The notes under the pieces: generated by a model
Told to the model about the DNA's origin: nothing
The model's database searches: none
What the model saw: only the letters and a program-made list of their open reading frames with translations
Made by a program: the position numbers and the translations under genes
In this document: in pieces, positions 8,695 to 17,604 of the stretch
Layout of the letters: each line of letters begins with the position of its first letter
Position numbering within the stretch: the first letter of the stretch is position 1
Assembly (NCBI GenBank): GCA_902571955.1
Contig: CACGDZ010000002.1
Span: 58,710-122,709 of the forward strand
DNA from: an uncultured Pelagibacteraceae bacterium
GTDB taxonomy: Bacteria > Pseudomonadota > Alphaproteobacteria > Pelagibacterales > Pelagibacteraceae
DNA length: 64,000 bases
Reading direction: 5' to 3'

Positions 8695-9405
8695 TTATGA
8701 AAGTTTAGATCTACCACCATCTACAGCAATTATTTGGCCTGTAACCCAAGAGCTATCCTCTGTTAGTAGGAATTTAGCAAGAGCAGCAGAGTCTTTACCT
8801 TCGCCTAATCTTTTAAGGGGATGTGCTTTTGCAATACCTTCAGCTATAGCAGTATTTTTTAACATTGGTTCTGCTATTTTAGATTTTGTTAAACTTGGTG
8901 CCACACAATTTACTCTTATGTTCGGAGCAAATTCTGCTGCAAGAGAAACCGTCAATCCTTCAACAGCACCTTTTGCTGAAGCTATGATTGTATGATTTGT
9001 AAAACCTCTTTGAGCAGCAACAGTTGAAAATAGTACTATCGAACCTTTATTTTTTTTCAAACTTTCCTGATATCCTTTAATAGCTTCTACAGCAGAATAA
9101 AGATTAAGCTTCATGCATTTCTGAAAGTCTTGTTCATTTACCATTCTTAATGGTTTTAAATCAATTGAACCGACACAATAAGCTAGGCCTTTAATTTCAG
9201 AAATATCTGATTTAACTTTTTCTATAAACCCATCCTCTAAAACATCTGCAACGGTATGTGAGCATCCAAGTTTTTCAGAGACAGAACTAAGTTCACTTTC
9301 ATTTCTTCCAACTAAATGAATATCGTTTCCAGAGTTTTTTAATTGTTCCGCTAAACTTGACCCAATAGAACCTGTCGCACCAAAAATTACATATTTTTCT
9401 GACAT
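8695..9405 (-). CDS. SDR-family oxidoreductase with altered catalytic Tyr position
   Basis: A 236 aa Rossmann-fold short-chain dehydrogenase/reductase. The nucleotide-binding glycine motif GATGSIGSSL is at residues 9-18, with LVGRNESEL at the cofactor-specificity strand. The catalytic Ser is in VLFSTVAAQ. The usual YxxxK is replaced by IIASAKGAVEG: the Lys is present but the position four before it is Ile rather than Tyr. The C-terminal IRVNCVAPSLTKS and TGQIIAVDGG complete the fold. The substrate is unknown, and activity may be altered or lost. Its start is only 27 nt from the divergent photolyase gene, so the two promoters must be intermingled. Confidence 0.85.
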   Translation of the reverse strand: MSEKYVIFGATGSIGSSLAEQLKNSGNDIHLVGRNESELSSVSEKLGCSHTVADVLEDGFIEKVKSDISEIKGLAYCVGSIDLKPLRMVNEQDFQKCMKLNLYSAVEAIKGYQESLKKNKGSIVLFSTVAAQRGFTNHTIIASAKGAVEGLTVSLAAEFAPNIRVNCVAPSLTKSKIAEPMLKNTAIAEGIAKAHPLKRLGEGKDSAALAKFLLTEDSSWVTGQIIAVDGGRSKLS

Positions 9406-9432
9406 AAAAAATTTTATTAGTTATATTTAACT

Positions 9433-10923
9433 ATGAAGTTATTTTTTATACTTGGTAATCAATTATTTCCAACAAAATACCTAGACCGCTTCAAAAAAGA
9501 CCACCTTCTTTTTATGGCTGAAGATAAGGGTTTATGCACTTATGAAAAGCATCATAAACAAAAAATTTTATTATTTTTATCTTCGATGCGTTCTTATGCA
9601 GACGGATTAAGAAAAAATAAATTTAAATTAGATTACTTTAAAATCGAAGATAAAGAATTTAATGAAGATTATTTAAAAAAATTAAAAAAAACAATTGCAC
9701 AAAAAAAAGTAAAAGAAATTTCAAGTTTTGAAGTAGAGGATAAATTTTTTGAAAAAAAAATTTCACAATTTTTGAAAAACGAAAACATACACTGGAATGT
9801 TATTCAAACTCCTATGTTTTTAAATTCAAGAGCTGAATTTAAAAATTATTTATCAAAATCAAAAAAACCTTTTATGGCAACTTTCTATAAAGATGTTAGA
9901 AAAAAATCTGGGATATTGATGGCTTCAGATGGTAATCCAATCGGGGGCAAATGGAGCTTTGATGAAGACAACAGAAATAAATTACCTAAAAATATTTCAA
10001 TTCCTAAATTACCAAAAATTAATGAAACCAGTCATACAAAAAAATTAAAGCCTATTATTGAAAAGGAATTTAAAAATCACCCAGGGAGTACAAATAATTT
10101 TTGGTTTGCAACAGAATACGAAGATGTAGTCAAACTTTTAAATTTTTTTATAAAAGAAAAATCAAACTTATTTGGTGATTATGAGGATGCAGTTGATCAA
10201 AAAGATAATATTTTGTTCCACAGCGCATTAAGTCCTTATATAAATTTAGGTTTAATTACTCCTGAATTTGTTATCCAAAAAGTTTTAGACTTTAATAAAA
10301 AAAATAAAATTAGAATGAATTCTTTAGAGGGCTATATCCGCCAGGTGATTGGTTGGCGAGAATTTATGCGTGGAATTTATCAGTCATACTCTCAAGAAAT
10401 GGAAACTGGAAATTTTTTCAAACAAAATAGAAAAATGAAAAGTTCTTGGTACGATGGCACCACTGGTCTTCCACCTTTGGATTATGCAATTAAGAATGCT
10501 GTTAATCATGGTTGGTCACACCATATTGAAAGATTAATGATCTTATCAAACATTATGAACCTTTGTGAGTTGAAGCCAACTATTGTTTATAAGTGGTTCA
10601 TGGAGATGTTTGTAGACTCCTCAGATTGGGTAATGGTTCCAAATGTATATGGGATGGGATTATTTAGTGATGGAGGAATTTTTGCAACCAAACCTTATAT
10701 TTGTGGATCTGCATATTTTATGAAAATGATGGATTTTAAGAAAGGTGATTGGTGTAACACCATGGATGGTTTGTACTGGAGGTTCATCAATCGAAATAGA
10801 AAATTTTTTTTAAAAAATCCTCGTTTGTCTATGATGGTGAGGATATTTGACAAAATGAAATCTGAAAGAAAAAAATTAATTTTATCAGAAGCCGATAAAT
10901 TCATTAAACAAAATACAATTTGA
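9433..10923 (+). CDS. Cryptochrome/photolyase family protein (FeS-BCP/(6-4) photolyase-related) with incomplete Fe-S cysteines
   Basis: A 496 aa flavoprotein of the bacterial cryptochrome/(6-4) photolyase branch (PhrB/CryB, FeS-BCP). The N-terminal antenna domain (about 1-130) starts [11 protein letters not shown]. The FAD-binding domain includes [32 protein letters not shown] and [11 protein letters not shown]. In FeS-BCPs four Cys bind a 4Fe-4S cluster; here C378 (NLCELKP) and C441 (GDWC) remain. The usual CxxC between them aligns by eye with K436 and D439, so the cluster is probably absent. Likely role: light-driven repair of UV photoproducts, or photoreception. A DUF2256 mini-gene follows immediately. 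Confidence 0.88.
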   Translation: MKLFFILGNQLFPTKYLDRFKKDHLLFMAEDKGLCTYEKHHKQKILLFLSSMRSYADGLRKNKFKLDYFKIEDKEFNEDYLKKLKKTIAQKKVKEISSFEVEDKFFEKKISQFLKNENIHWNVIQTPMFLNSRAEFKNYLSKSKKPFMATFYKDVRKKSGILMASDGNPIGGKWSFDEDNRNKLPKNISIPKLPKINETSHTKKLKPIIEKEFKNHPGSTNNFWFATEYEDVVKLLNFFIKEKSNLFGDYEDAVDQKDNILFHSALSPYINLGLITPEFVIQKVLDFNKKNKIRMNSLEGYIRQVIGWREFMRGIYQSYSQEMETGNFFKQNRKMKSSWYDGTTGLPPLDYAIKNAVNHGWSHHIERLMILSNIMNLCELKPTIVYKWFMEMFVDSSDWVMVPNVYGMGLFSDGGIFATKPYICGSAYFMKMMDFKKGDWCNTMDGLYWRFINRNRKFFLKNPRLSMMVRIFDKMKSERKKLILSEADKFIKQNTI

Positions 10924-11051
10924 TGAAAAAAGAAAACTTACCTACTAAAACATGCCCTGTCTGTAAAAGACCTTTTACATGGCGAAAAAAATGGAAGTTG
11001 AATTGGGAGAGAGTAAAATATTGTTCCAAGAAGTGTTCTAAGCTAAGCTAA
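10923..11051 (+). CDS. DUF2256 family zinc-ribbon-like mini protein
   Basis: A 42 aa protein with four cysteines in two knuckles: CPVC near residue 11 and CSKKC near residue 34, joined by [19 protein letters not shown]. This matches the DUF2256 pattern CPxCxRPFxWRKKW...YCSxxC, as I remember it. A structural zinc site is likely; the biochemical role is unknown. It overlaps the photolyase stop by one base (TGATG), so it is translationally coupled. DUF2256 genes are often found next to cryptochrome/photolyase genes, which suggests a link to that enzyme. The next gene starts 5 nt after its stop. Confidence 0.82.
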   Translation: MKKENLPTKTCPVCKRPFTWRKKWKLNWERVKYCSKKCSKLS

Positions 11052-11056
11052 ACTTA

Positions 11057-11776
11057 GTGAACATAATAGTATTACAACATATTAAAATAGAAGACCCAGG
11101 TTACATTAAAGATTTAATGACGGCTGATGGATTTAAACTTACTACTATTGAATTAGATGAAGGAGAAAAAATACCAGATGATCTGGGTAAATTTGATGGA
11201 ATGTTTTGCATGGGAGGACCAATGGATACCTATATGGAGAAGCAATACCCATGGTTAATAGAAGAGAAGAAAAAAATTAAAGAATTTGTTTTAGATCTAA
11301 AAAAACCTTATTTGGGTTTTTGTTTAGGTTGTCAGCTTTTAGGAGAAGTAGTGGGCGGAAAAGTGGTTAAATCTAAACCAGCGGAGATTGGTATTATGGA
11401 TATAAATTTCTCAAAGGAAAAAAATGAAGATAAATTATTTTCAAATTTTCCTAATATAATTAAAAGTTTACAATGGCATTCTTATGAGGTTCAGGGTATT
11501 GAAAATAATAAAGATGTAACTTTATTAGCCTCTTCTCCAATCACAAAGTATCAAATTTTTAAATATCAAAATCATGCTTATGGAATTCAATTTCATATAG
11601 AAATTAAGGATACTACGGTTAATGAATGGGGGTGTGTTCCGGAGTATAAAAAATCTTTGGAAGATCAGCTTGGTAATGGTGCATTAGAAAAGTTTGATCA
11701 ATCTGCAAAAGATAACATGAAAGATATGAATAACTATTCTACAATCCTTTATAATAATTTTAAAAAACTTTTATGA
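11057..11776 (+). CDS. Class I glutamine amidotransferase-like protein (GMP synthase GATase-domain type)
   Basis: A 239 aa protein with a class-I glutaminase fold. The nucleophile motif is GFCLG with C89. The oxyanion loop is CMGGPMD and the catalytic His is in GIQFHIEI (about 180). It lacks a synthetase domain, as is common for stand-alone 'type 1 glutamine amidotransferase' proteins related to gamma-glutamyl peptidases. The specific substrate is not readable. The start is GTG at 11057 (MNIIVLQH), 5 nt after the DUF2256 stop; no upstream ATG is possible. It overlaps the next small gene by 4 nt. Confidence 0.82.
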   Translation: MNIIVLQHIKIEDPGYIKDLMTADGFKLTTIELDEGEKIPDDLGKFDGMFCMGGPMDTYMEKQYPWLIEEKKKIKEFVLDLKKPYLGFCLGCQLLGEVVGGKVVKSKPAEIGIMDINFSKEKNEDKLFSNFPNIIKSLQWHSYEVQGIENNKDVTLLASSPITKYQIFKYQNHAYGIQFHIEIKDTTVNEWGCVPEYKKSLEDQLGNGALEKFDQSAKDNMKDMNNYSTILYNNFKKLL

Positions 11777-11994
11777 ATAATAAAATTTTTGAATGGGCAG
11801 GAGTTATTACTGCAATATTGTATTCTTTGTTTGTCGCTTTAAATATAGGCATAGAATTTTTTGGTTTTTGTCTACTGTTGTTGTCAGCCATTTTAATTGG
11901 AATTTGGGCCTATAGAGGTGGTCATAAAGGAATTTTATTTTTGCAATTTTTTTATGCAACCGCTGGAATTATTGGGATGGTTCGTTGGTTTTAA
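11773..11994 (+). CDS. Small membrane protein, unknown
   Basis: A 73 aa hydrophobic protein with about three helices (7-26, 29-47, 52-70) and very few charges apart from WAYRGGHKG in a loop. I do not recognise a family. It overlaps the amidotransferase gene by 4 nt (ATGA-type coupling), which supports expression. It converges with the reverse-strand photolyase-like gene; the two stop codons interlock at 11991-11994. Small PnuC-like or nicotinamide-transport relatives come to mind from the size and helix count, but no motif supports that. Confidence 0.6.
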   Translation: MNNKIFEWAGVITAILYSLFVALNIGIEFFGFCLLLLSAILIGIWAYRGGHKGILFLQFFYATAGIIGMVRWF

Positions 11995-13130
11995 GTAAAG
12001 CTTGAAACTATTTTGGGAATATAATTTTTAAAATTAAAAAAACCTTTATTACAGTATTGCCAAGCTAATTGATCAAGATTTCTATATAAAAAATCTATCT
12101 TTAAACTATTAGAATTTAAAAAATCTAAATTTTCACCTACTGTTGGATATAAACCATAACAATTCTTAATTTTTGTTAATTCGCTTATATCTACAACTTG
12201 ACAATCAATAGAATGATTTTTTAATCTTTGTTTTTGGTCTTCAATTAAATGAAATTTAAATTTCACTAATTTTTCACTTAGTTTTATTGATCTATTTTCA
12301 TTTTTATTAAAAACTAAGTAAATTTTCTTAAAGTTGTTTTCTTTAAAGTCAGTGATTTCAAAAGAGAGATTATTTTCAAAAATTAAAAGATTTTTATTCT
12401 CAATATTTTTTGGGTTATTGAAATCCTGTTTAATTATTTGGTAAGATTTTTCTGATACTTTTGGAGGAGCATTTTCATTTAATTTCATATTTTGAAATCT
12501 ATTGTTAGTGAATTTTTTAATATTCCATTCACTTGCAAGGTAGTGTTTGCCTTGAGTTTGAACTCCAGCCACCCATCGCCATCCAAGAGTATTTGATGCT
12601 GCATCTCCATCATAAAGATGTTGCATAAAAAATTCTGCACCTAATTGCCAAGGTAATTCTAGAGTAAAAATCCAAATACTAGCAAACCACATTCTGGTGT
12701 GATTATGTAAATAATTATTTTCTTTTAGTTCCTTTACCCATTCATTAAAGCAATCTATTTTTGTTTTTCCCTCGATTGCTGCAATATAATCTTTATTATC
12801 TATAAATTCATTTTTGATTTGATTTAATTCGATAAGATAATCAGCCCAAACATTCGGTCTTAGTTCTAACCAACCTTTCCAATAAGTTCTCCATAGAACT
12901 TCTTGAATAAACTTTTCATTTTTTGAAAAAGAAAATTTACTTAGTGCTTTCTGAATGACTTCTTGCTCATTGATTATTCCATGAGTTATATATGGTGATA
13001 AGCAAGATATATTAGATCTTTTTTCAGGTCCAAAATCAAAATTTCTTAATTTTGAGTATTCTACAAGATTATTCTCAACAAAATAATTTAATTGATTTAA
13101 GGCCATAGCCCTTGAAGCTTTAAATATCAT
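11991..13130 (-). CDS. Photolyase/cryptochrome-like FAD-binding protein with domain order apparently swapped
   Basis: A 379 aa protein that starts directly with the photolyase FAD-binding helical domain (residues 1-215) and has no N-terminal antenna domain. Seen there: CLSPYITHGIINEQEV, FIQEVLWRTYWKGWLE, HNHTRMWFASIWIFTLELPW, DGDAASNTLGWRWVAG. Residues about 245-379 form an alpha/beta pattern (NLLIFENNLSFE, KKIYLVFN, then a helix FKFHLIEDQKQRLKNHSIDC) that resembles the photolyase N-terminal domain moved to the C-terminus. The function may be DNA repair or light sensing. It converges with the upstream gene and follows psiE-like genes on the reverse strand by 6 nt. Confidence 0.8.
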   Translation of the reverse strand: MIFKASRAMALNQLNYFVENNLVEYSKLRNFDFGPEKRSNISCLSPYITHGIINEQEVIQKALSKFSFSKNEKFIQEVLWRTYWKGWLELRPNVWADYLIELNQIKNEFIDNKDYIAAIEGKTKIDCFNEWVKELKENNYLHNHTRMWFASIWIFTLELPWQLGAEFFMQHLYDGDAASNTLGWRWVAGVQTQGKHYLASEWNIKKFTNNRFQNMKLNENAPPKVSEKSYQIIKQDFNNPKNIENKNLLIFENNLSFEITDFKENNFKKIYLVFNKNENRSIKLSEKLVKFKFHLIEDQKQRLKNHSIDCQVVDISELTKIKNCYGLYPTVGENLDFLNSNSLKIDFLYRNLDQLAWQYCNKGFFNFKNYIPKIVSSFT

Positions 13131-13136
13131 TTAAAA

Positions 13137-13517
13137 TTATTTTGATTTTTTTTTCTTAAGACCTAATTTGTCACTATGTCTTAATCTTAATACAACAATT
13201 GCTCCAGCAATCAACAAAATAGCTACTGCTTCATAAACAAGTGCAGTAGGATCCATTTCTTTACCTTGTAGAATAATAAATCGTGCAAGGGCGGTAATTG
13301 CAATAAGAAGTGGTAGTGTAATACTAATAGATTGTTGGTTCCAAAAAACCCTAACCATTGCTAGTACCTCCAAATAAAGAAACATTAAAAGCAAATCTGC
13401 TAATGTAACAGATTGATTTAAGTACATGTTTTTCATTTCAATCCCAACAGCAATAACAGTACTGATTAAGATAATAACCATTAATGCTAACTGTAAGTTT
13501 TTTGCTATCTTGTCCAT
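13137..13517 (-). CDS. PsiE-family membrane protein (phosphate-starvation-inducible type)
   Basis: A 126 aa integral membrane protein with four predicted helices and a short basic tail (KLGLKKKKSK). The pattern fits the PsiE family: a first helix, the loop LADLLLMFLYLEVLAMVRVFW, IALARFII-type sequence, then MDPTALVYEAVAILLIAGAIV. The molecular role is unknown; in E. coli psiE responds to phosphate starvation. Nothing here shows a Pho box. It shares its first base region with the stop of the preceding 152 aa membrane protein gene, so the two form a reverse-strand pair. Confidence 0.8.
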   Translation of the reverse strand: MDKIAKNLQLALMVIILISTVIAVGIEMKNMYLNQSVTLADLLLMFLYLEVLAMVRVFWNQQSISITLPLLIAITALARFIILQGKEMDPTALVYEAVAILLIAGAIVVLRLRHSDKLGLKKKKSK

Positions 13518-13975
13518 TATTTACCTTTACTAAATGGGAGCCATTTTTCAAATACAGATTTAGAAGGCCCATCATAAGGAATTGAATAAGAGTTTGGATT
13601 AGGACTTGTTAAAACTTCAATTCCTTTTGAAAATACAAATATAAATACAATCACAAATACGATGACCATTATTTTAAATGGATCAAAATTTTTTGTTCGA
13701 AATACACTTGCAGATTTTTCTTCTGCTCTATGAAATTGTTTGAAAGTTGTATAAACAGCAAATATCAAACCTATATGAGCTAAAAAAAGTCCCGCCCAAC
13801 CAAACGCGAAAGTTGTATAAGAAAAAACATACAAACTAAAAACTGTTGTCCAAATAAAACTCAGAACTAATAAAATTTGCAACCTAACTGTTTTTGGAAG
13901 TGCACGCAGATCATTTTTACTATCATCAAATAAAATATTTGCTGCGTCTTTCATCCAGTTCTTTATTGATTCCAT
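13517..13975 (-). CDS. Membrane protein of unknown function, upstream of PsiE
   Basis: A 152 aa protein that I do not recognise. It has a soluble N-terminus (about 1-30, acidic and basic), two close hydrophobic helices at about 31-53 and 57-78, and a third at about 97-117. The C-terminal 35 residues (VLTSPNPNSYSIPYDGPSKSVF...) are polar and rich in Pro/Ser/Asn, probably periplasmic. It overlaps the PsiE-like gene by one base, so the two are likely co-translated and may work together at the membrane. The 57 nt between it and argG show no clear terminator. Confidence 0.6.
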   Translation of the reverse strand: MESIKNWMKDAANILFDDSKNDLRALPKTVRLQILLVLSFIWTTVFSLYVFSYTTFAFGWAGLFLAHIGLIFAVYTTFKQFHRAEEKSASVFRTKNFDPFKIMVIVFVIVFIFVFSKGIEVLTSPNPNSYSIPYDGPSKSVFEKWLPFSKGK

Positions 13976-14032
13976 TTTTGAAGGATATAATTTTTATCAA
14001 TTTTAACAAATGTTAATTTGTCCTAAACGTGC

Positions 14033-15220
14033 CTAAGAACGAAGCTTTTTTTTGTGAAAATTGATAAATCTTTCAACGTTAGATTTATTAAACGATTTAT
14101 TTTCCTCAAATGAGACTTTCTTCATTGAGTAAGCATTACTATTAGTAACCCTTGATTGAATTGAGAAATTACCTTTGTACAATTTAAGTTTAACAGAGCC
14201 ATTAACTTTACTTCTTTTTAAATCAACAATTTTTTGAAGTTTAAATCTTTCTTTTGAATACCAATAACCATTGTAAATTAACTCAGCATATCTAGACATT
14301 ATTTGATCTTTTTTATGCATAGTTTCTTTGTCTAAGGTAACAGACTCAATTGCTCTATGAGCATTGATTAAAAGAGTCCCACCAGGTGTTTCATACACTC
14401 CTCTAGATTTAATACCTAGAAATCTATTCTCTACTAAGTCAACTCTTCCAATTCCATTTTTGCCTGCTAGATCATTTAACTTTGTTAATAATTTAGCAGG
14501 AGATAATTTTTTTCCATTAATTCCAAAAGGATCACTATTTTTAAAATTTATGGTTACAAATGAAGGTTTATTAGGAGCTTTTTCTGGAGAAACTGTTCGT
14601 TGAAAAATAAATTCTGGAGCAGAATTTTTTGGATTTTCTAAAACTTTACCTTCAGTTGATGTATGAAACAAATTATCATCCACTGAAAAAGGAGGTGCAC
14701 CTTTTTTATCTTTAGGAATAGCTATGCCATGTTTTTTTGCATAATTAATTAAGTCTGTTCTAGATTTTAGTGTCCAAATTCTCCACGGAGCTATAATTTT
14801 AATTTTAGAACCAAAATAATGATAGCCTAATTCAAATCTAACTTGATCATTACCTTTACCAGTTGCTCCATGTGAAACTGCATAGGCTTTAAATTTTTTA
14901 GCTACTCTTATTTGATCTTTTGCAATAAGAGGCCTTGCTATCGATGTCCCTAATAAATAAACACCCTCATAGATCGCATGTCCTCTGATCATAGGATAAA
15001 CATAGTCCTTAACAAAAATATCTTTTAAATCTTGAATAATTATATTTTTAACACCAAATTTTTTTGCATTAGTTATAATTTTTTTTCTATCAATTTCTTG
15101 GCCCACATCCGCTGTATAACAGATTACATCTGCATCATAATTTTCTTGAAGCCATTTTAAAATTATAGAAGTATCGAGTCCTCCAGAATACGCTAGCACA
15201 ATTTTCTTTTTTGATTTCAT
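14033..15220 (-). CDS. argG: Argininosuccinate synthase
   Basis: Joins citrulline and aspartate with ATP to make argininosuccinate, the penultimate arginine step. The 395 aa length is typical. The ATP-pyrophosphatase P-loop AYSGGLDTS is at residues 9-17, and the family signatures SHGATGKGNDQVRFELGY and GIGRVDLVENRFLGIKSRG are both intact. It lies 4 nt downstream of the IalB-family gene on the reverse strand. No ARG box or riboswitch is obvious. No other arginine gene is nearby, which is common in rearranged streamlined genomes. Confidence 0.97.
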   Translation of the reverse strand: MKSKKKIVLAYSGGLDTSIILKWLQENYDADVICYTADVGQEIDRKKIITNAKKFGVKNIIIQDLKDIFVKDYVYPMIRGHAIYEGVYLLGTSIARPLIAKDQIRVAKKFKAYAVSHGATGKGNDQVRFELGYHYFGSKIKIIAPWRIWTLKSRTDLINYAKKHGIAIPKDKKGAPPFSVDDNLFHTSTEGKVLENPKNSAPEFIFQRTVSPEKAPNKPSFVTINFKNSDPFGINGKKLSPAKLLTKLNDLAGKNGIGRVDLVENRFLGIKSRGVYETPGGTLLINAHRAIESVTLDKETMHKKDQIMSRYAELIYNGYWYSKERFKLQKIVDLKRSKVNGSVKLKLYKGNFSIQSRVTNSNAYSMKKVSFEENKSFNKSNVERFINFHKKKLRS

Positions 15221-15224
15221 TGAA

Positions 15225-15737
15225 TTAATTACAAGCTTTTTTTGAAGCGTTATAAGCTTTAGTAAATCCTAATAATGAGTAATGATCAATTGTTTGAGAA
15301 CCTTGTTGATTGTATCCAGTGATCATAATTCTAGATCCTTTTCTCATTTGTTTGATCATTTTTAATTCGATTTTATTGTCTGCAATCCACGCAAAACCTT
15401 GTTCTTTAATATCAAATTTAAATTTATTTTTCCCTGAAGCAGCTGTTACAGAATTATTTTTGTTGAATTCATAACCTGGAGTAACACTTACTTCATTTTT
15501 TATATTGTCGTTTGGTCTGAATGCTACAAATAACTTTGCATCTCTTTTATTTGTTTTTGGAGCTTGCAAAATAGGTAAAGATTGTGCAAAGCATACTTTA
15601 CCGTCAGCATCCACTACAACCATTGCCTCCCAATCTTTATATTTGCCAATTTTTTTAATTTCTTGAGCTGAAAGTTGAGCAACACCACTTATAAAAAATA
15701 TTCCTAACAATATTGTAATTTTTTTAATTATGGACAT
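15225..15737 (-). CDS. Invasion-associated locus B (IalB) family periplasmic protein
   Basis: A 170 aa exported protein. It has an N-terminal signal peptide (hydrophobic core about 7-20, ending SGVAQLSAQE), then KKIGKYKDWEAMVV...GKVCFAQS, the IalB-family opening, where a tryptophan motif precedes a Cys. The C-terminal KACN gives a second Cys, which could form a disulfide with the first. IalB proteins are widespread in alphaproteobacteria; the name comes from Bartonella erythrocyte invasion, but in free-living species the role is unknown. The start overlaps the end of the aldo-keto reductase gene by 10 nt. Confidence 0.82.
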   Translation of the reverse strand: MSIIKKITILLGIFFISGVAQLSAQEIKKIGKYKDWEAMVVVDADGKVCFAQSLPILQAPKTNKRDAKLFVAFRPNDNIKNEVSVTPGYEFNKNNSVTAASGKNKFKFDIKEQGFAWIADNKIELKMIKQMRKGSRIMITGYNQQGSQTIDHYSLLGFTKAYNASKKACN

Positions 15738-16762
15738 GGATTTGGATAAATTGTTTGCACGTGGTTAATTTCTTTAATGACATCATCAGACAGGTTTACA
15801 TTTACACTTTCTATATTTGTTTTCAACTGCTCCATTGTAGTTGCTCCAATTATTACACTAGTCATGAAGTCTTGGATTTCACAAAATTTTATCGCCATCT
15901 GACTCATATCTAGATCAAATTTTTCACTAATTTTATAATAATGTTCAACTGCATCCTCAGTATTTGGCTTTCTATACCTTGTCCAGAAATCGAAATCTCT
16001 CTCCATTCTTGATCCTTTGGGAAAATTCCTGTTTCTATACTTTCCACTTAAATATCCACTTGCAAGGGGAGAGTAAGCTAAGCAACCAATGTTTTCTCTT
16101 ATAGAAACTTCAGCTAGTCCAACTTCGTAAGATCTATTTAATAAACTATAAGGATTTTGGATTGACATCATTCTTGGCAACTTTTTATCTTTGGATAACT
16201 GAAGATAATTTAAAACTCCCCAAGGGGTCTCATTTGATAAACCAATGTATCTTATTTTTCCCTGATCAATATATTTATTTAACTCTGCAAGAATATCTTC
16301 AAATTTATTCCATTCATTTTCTTTATGAACATAACCAAGTCTTCCAAAATTATTTACATTTCTTTCTGGCCAATGAAGTTGATATAAATCTATATAATCA
16401 GTTTTAAGTCTTTGAAGACTGTCATTTAAAGCAGATTCTAAGTTTGGACCTGTAAAACTATTTTCTCCACTTCTTAAATAATCTCTTGCTGGACCAGCAA
16501 CTTTTGTTGCAATAACAACTTTGTCTCTTTTTTTAGTTTTTTCAAACCAGTTTCCAATAATTTCTTCTGTATCACCATAGGTTTCCTTTCTTGGTGGTAC
16601 TGCATATAATTCAGCAGTGTCCCAAAAGTTTACTCCTTGATCTAAAGCAAAATCCATTTGTTCAAATGCTTCAAGCTCAGTATTTTGTTCTCCCCACGTC
16701 ATAGTACCGAGACAAATTGTACTCACTTTAATATCAGTATTACCTAAGTTTTTGTAATTCAT
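15728..16762 (-). CDS. Aldo/keto reductase, Tas-like
   Basis: A 344 aa NADPH-dependent TIM-barrel oxidoreductase. It begins MNYKNLGNTDIKVSTICLGTMTWGEQ, with the catalytic region FWDTAELYAVPP (Asp and Tyr), VIATKVAGP (Lys) and DLYQLHWPERNV (His). These match the AKR tetrad. The longer length and the sequence around LHWPERNVNNFG are typical of Tas/YghZ-like proteins rather than the short plasmid type. The physiological substrate is unknown. It heads the reverse-strand group AKR-IalB-argG and is divergent from the BI-1 gene, with a 78 nt gap that must contain both promoters. Confidence 0.9.
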   Translation of the reverse strand: MNYKNLGNTDIKVSTICLGTMTWGEQNTELEAFEQMDFALDQGVNFWDTAELYAVPPRKETYGDTEEIIGNWFEKTKKRDKVVIATKVAGPARDYLRSGENSFTGPNLESALNDSLQRLKTDYIDLYQLHWPERNVNNFGRLGYVHKENEWNKFEDILAELNKYIDQGKIRYIGLSNETPWGVLNYLQLSKDKKLPRMMSIQNPYSLLNRSYEVGLAEVSIRENIGCLAYSPLASGYLSGKYRNRNFPKGSRMERDFDFWTRYRKPNTEDAVEHYYKISEKFDLDMSQMAIKFCEIQDFMTSVIIGATTMEQLKTNIESVNVNLSDDVIKEINHVQTIYPNPCP

Positions 16763-16840
16763 TAGAAATATTAAGTTAAATTTTGTTAATCTTTTAAGGT
16801 ATCTTGAATAATTAGTAAAAGAATATATATATTATTCATT

Positions 16841-17602
16841 ATGGAATTTAATAAAAACGGAATACTAAATAGAGCAAAAGCAGCACAACAAACAGCTGCT
16901 GTAATGGATGAAGGCTTAAGAGCCTACATGCTAAAAGTTTATAACTACATGGCAACAGGTATATTACTAACTGGAATAGTAGCACTATTAACATTTAAAA
17001 TGTCTGTTGTTACTAATGATGCAGGTTCAATCGTTGGTCTAACACAGATGGGGAATGCAATTTATTTATCAGGTCTTAAGTGGCTTGTAATGTTAGCACC
17101 TTTAGGTATCGTTTTTTACATGAGTTTTGGAATTAACAAGATGAGTGCATCAAAGGCACAAACTACGTTTTGGGTTTTTGCAGCTTTGATGGGTCTATCT
17201 TTATCTTCAATACTATTAGTTTATACTGGAATGAGTGTAACAAGAGTTTTCTTTATTACATCTGCAACATTTGGAGCGATGAGTATCTACGGATACACAA
17301 CTAAAAGAGATCTTACAAAGTTAGGATCTTTTTTAATGATGGGTTTAATTGGAATAATTATAGCTTCAATTGTTAATATCTTTATGAAATCTTCTATGAT
17401 GTATTTTGTAATCTCAATTTTAGGTGTTTTAATATTTGTTGGTCTAACAGCATATGACACTCAGAAAATTAAAAATATGTATGTTGCGTCAGACTCTGGA
17501 GAATTAATGGGTAAGAAAGCCGTTATGGGAGCGCTGACTTTATACTTAGATTTTATTAATCTATTTATTATGTTGTTAAGATTATTTGGTCAAAGAAGAT
17601 AA
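16841..17602 (+). CDS. Bax inhibitor-1 / YccA family membrane protein
   Basis: A 253 aa polytopic inner-membrane protein with about seven helices after a roughly 30-residue soluble N-terminus. Family features seen: LRAYMLKVYNYMATGILLTG at the first helix, FWVFAALMGLSLSSI in the middle and, near the C-terminus, GLTAYDTQKIKN, whose Asp is one of the conserved BI-1 pH-sensing/calcium-leak residues. Roles proposed for bacterial members include calcium leak and modulation of the FtsH protease; neither is shown here. It is a single gene with its own promoter region and converges with the DUF2794 gene (2 nt between stops). Confidence 0.9.
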   Translation: MEFNKNGILNRAKAAQQTAAVMDEGLRAYMLKVYNYMATGILLTGIVALLTFKMSVVTNDAGSIVGLTQMGNAIYLSGLKWLVMLAPLGIVFYMSFGINKMSASKAQTTFWVFAALMGLSLSSILLVYTGMSVTRVFFITSATFGAMSIYGYTTKRDLTKLGSFLMMGLIGIIIASIVNIFMKSSMMYFVISILGVLIFVGLTAYDTQKIKNMYVASDSGELMGKKAVMGALTLYLDFINLFIMLLRLFGQRR

Positions 17603-17604
17603 AT

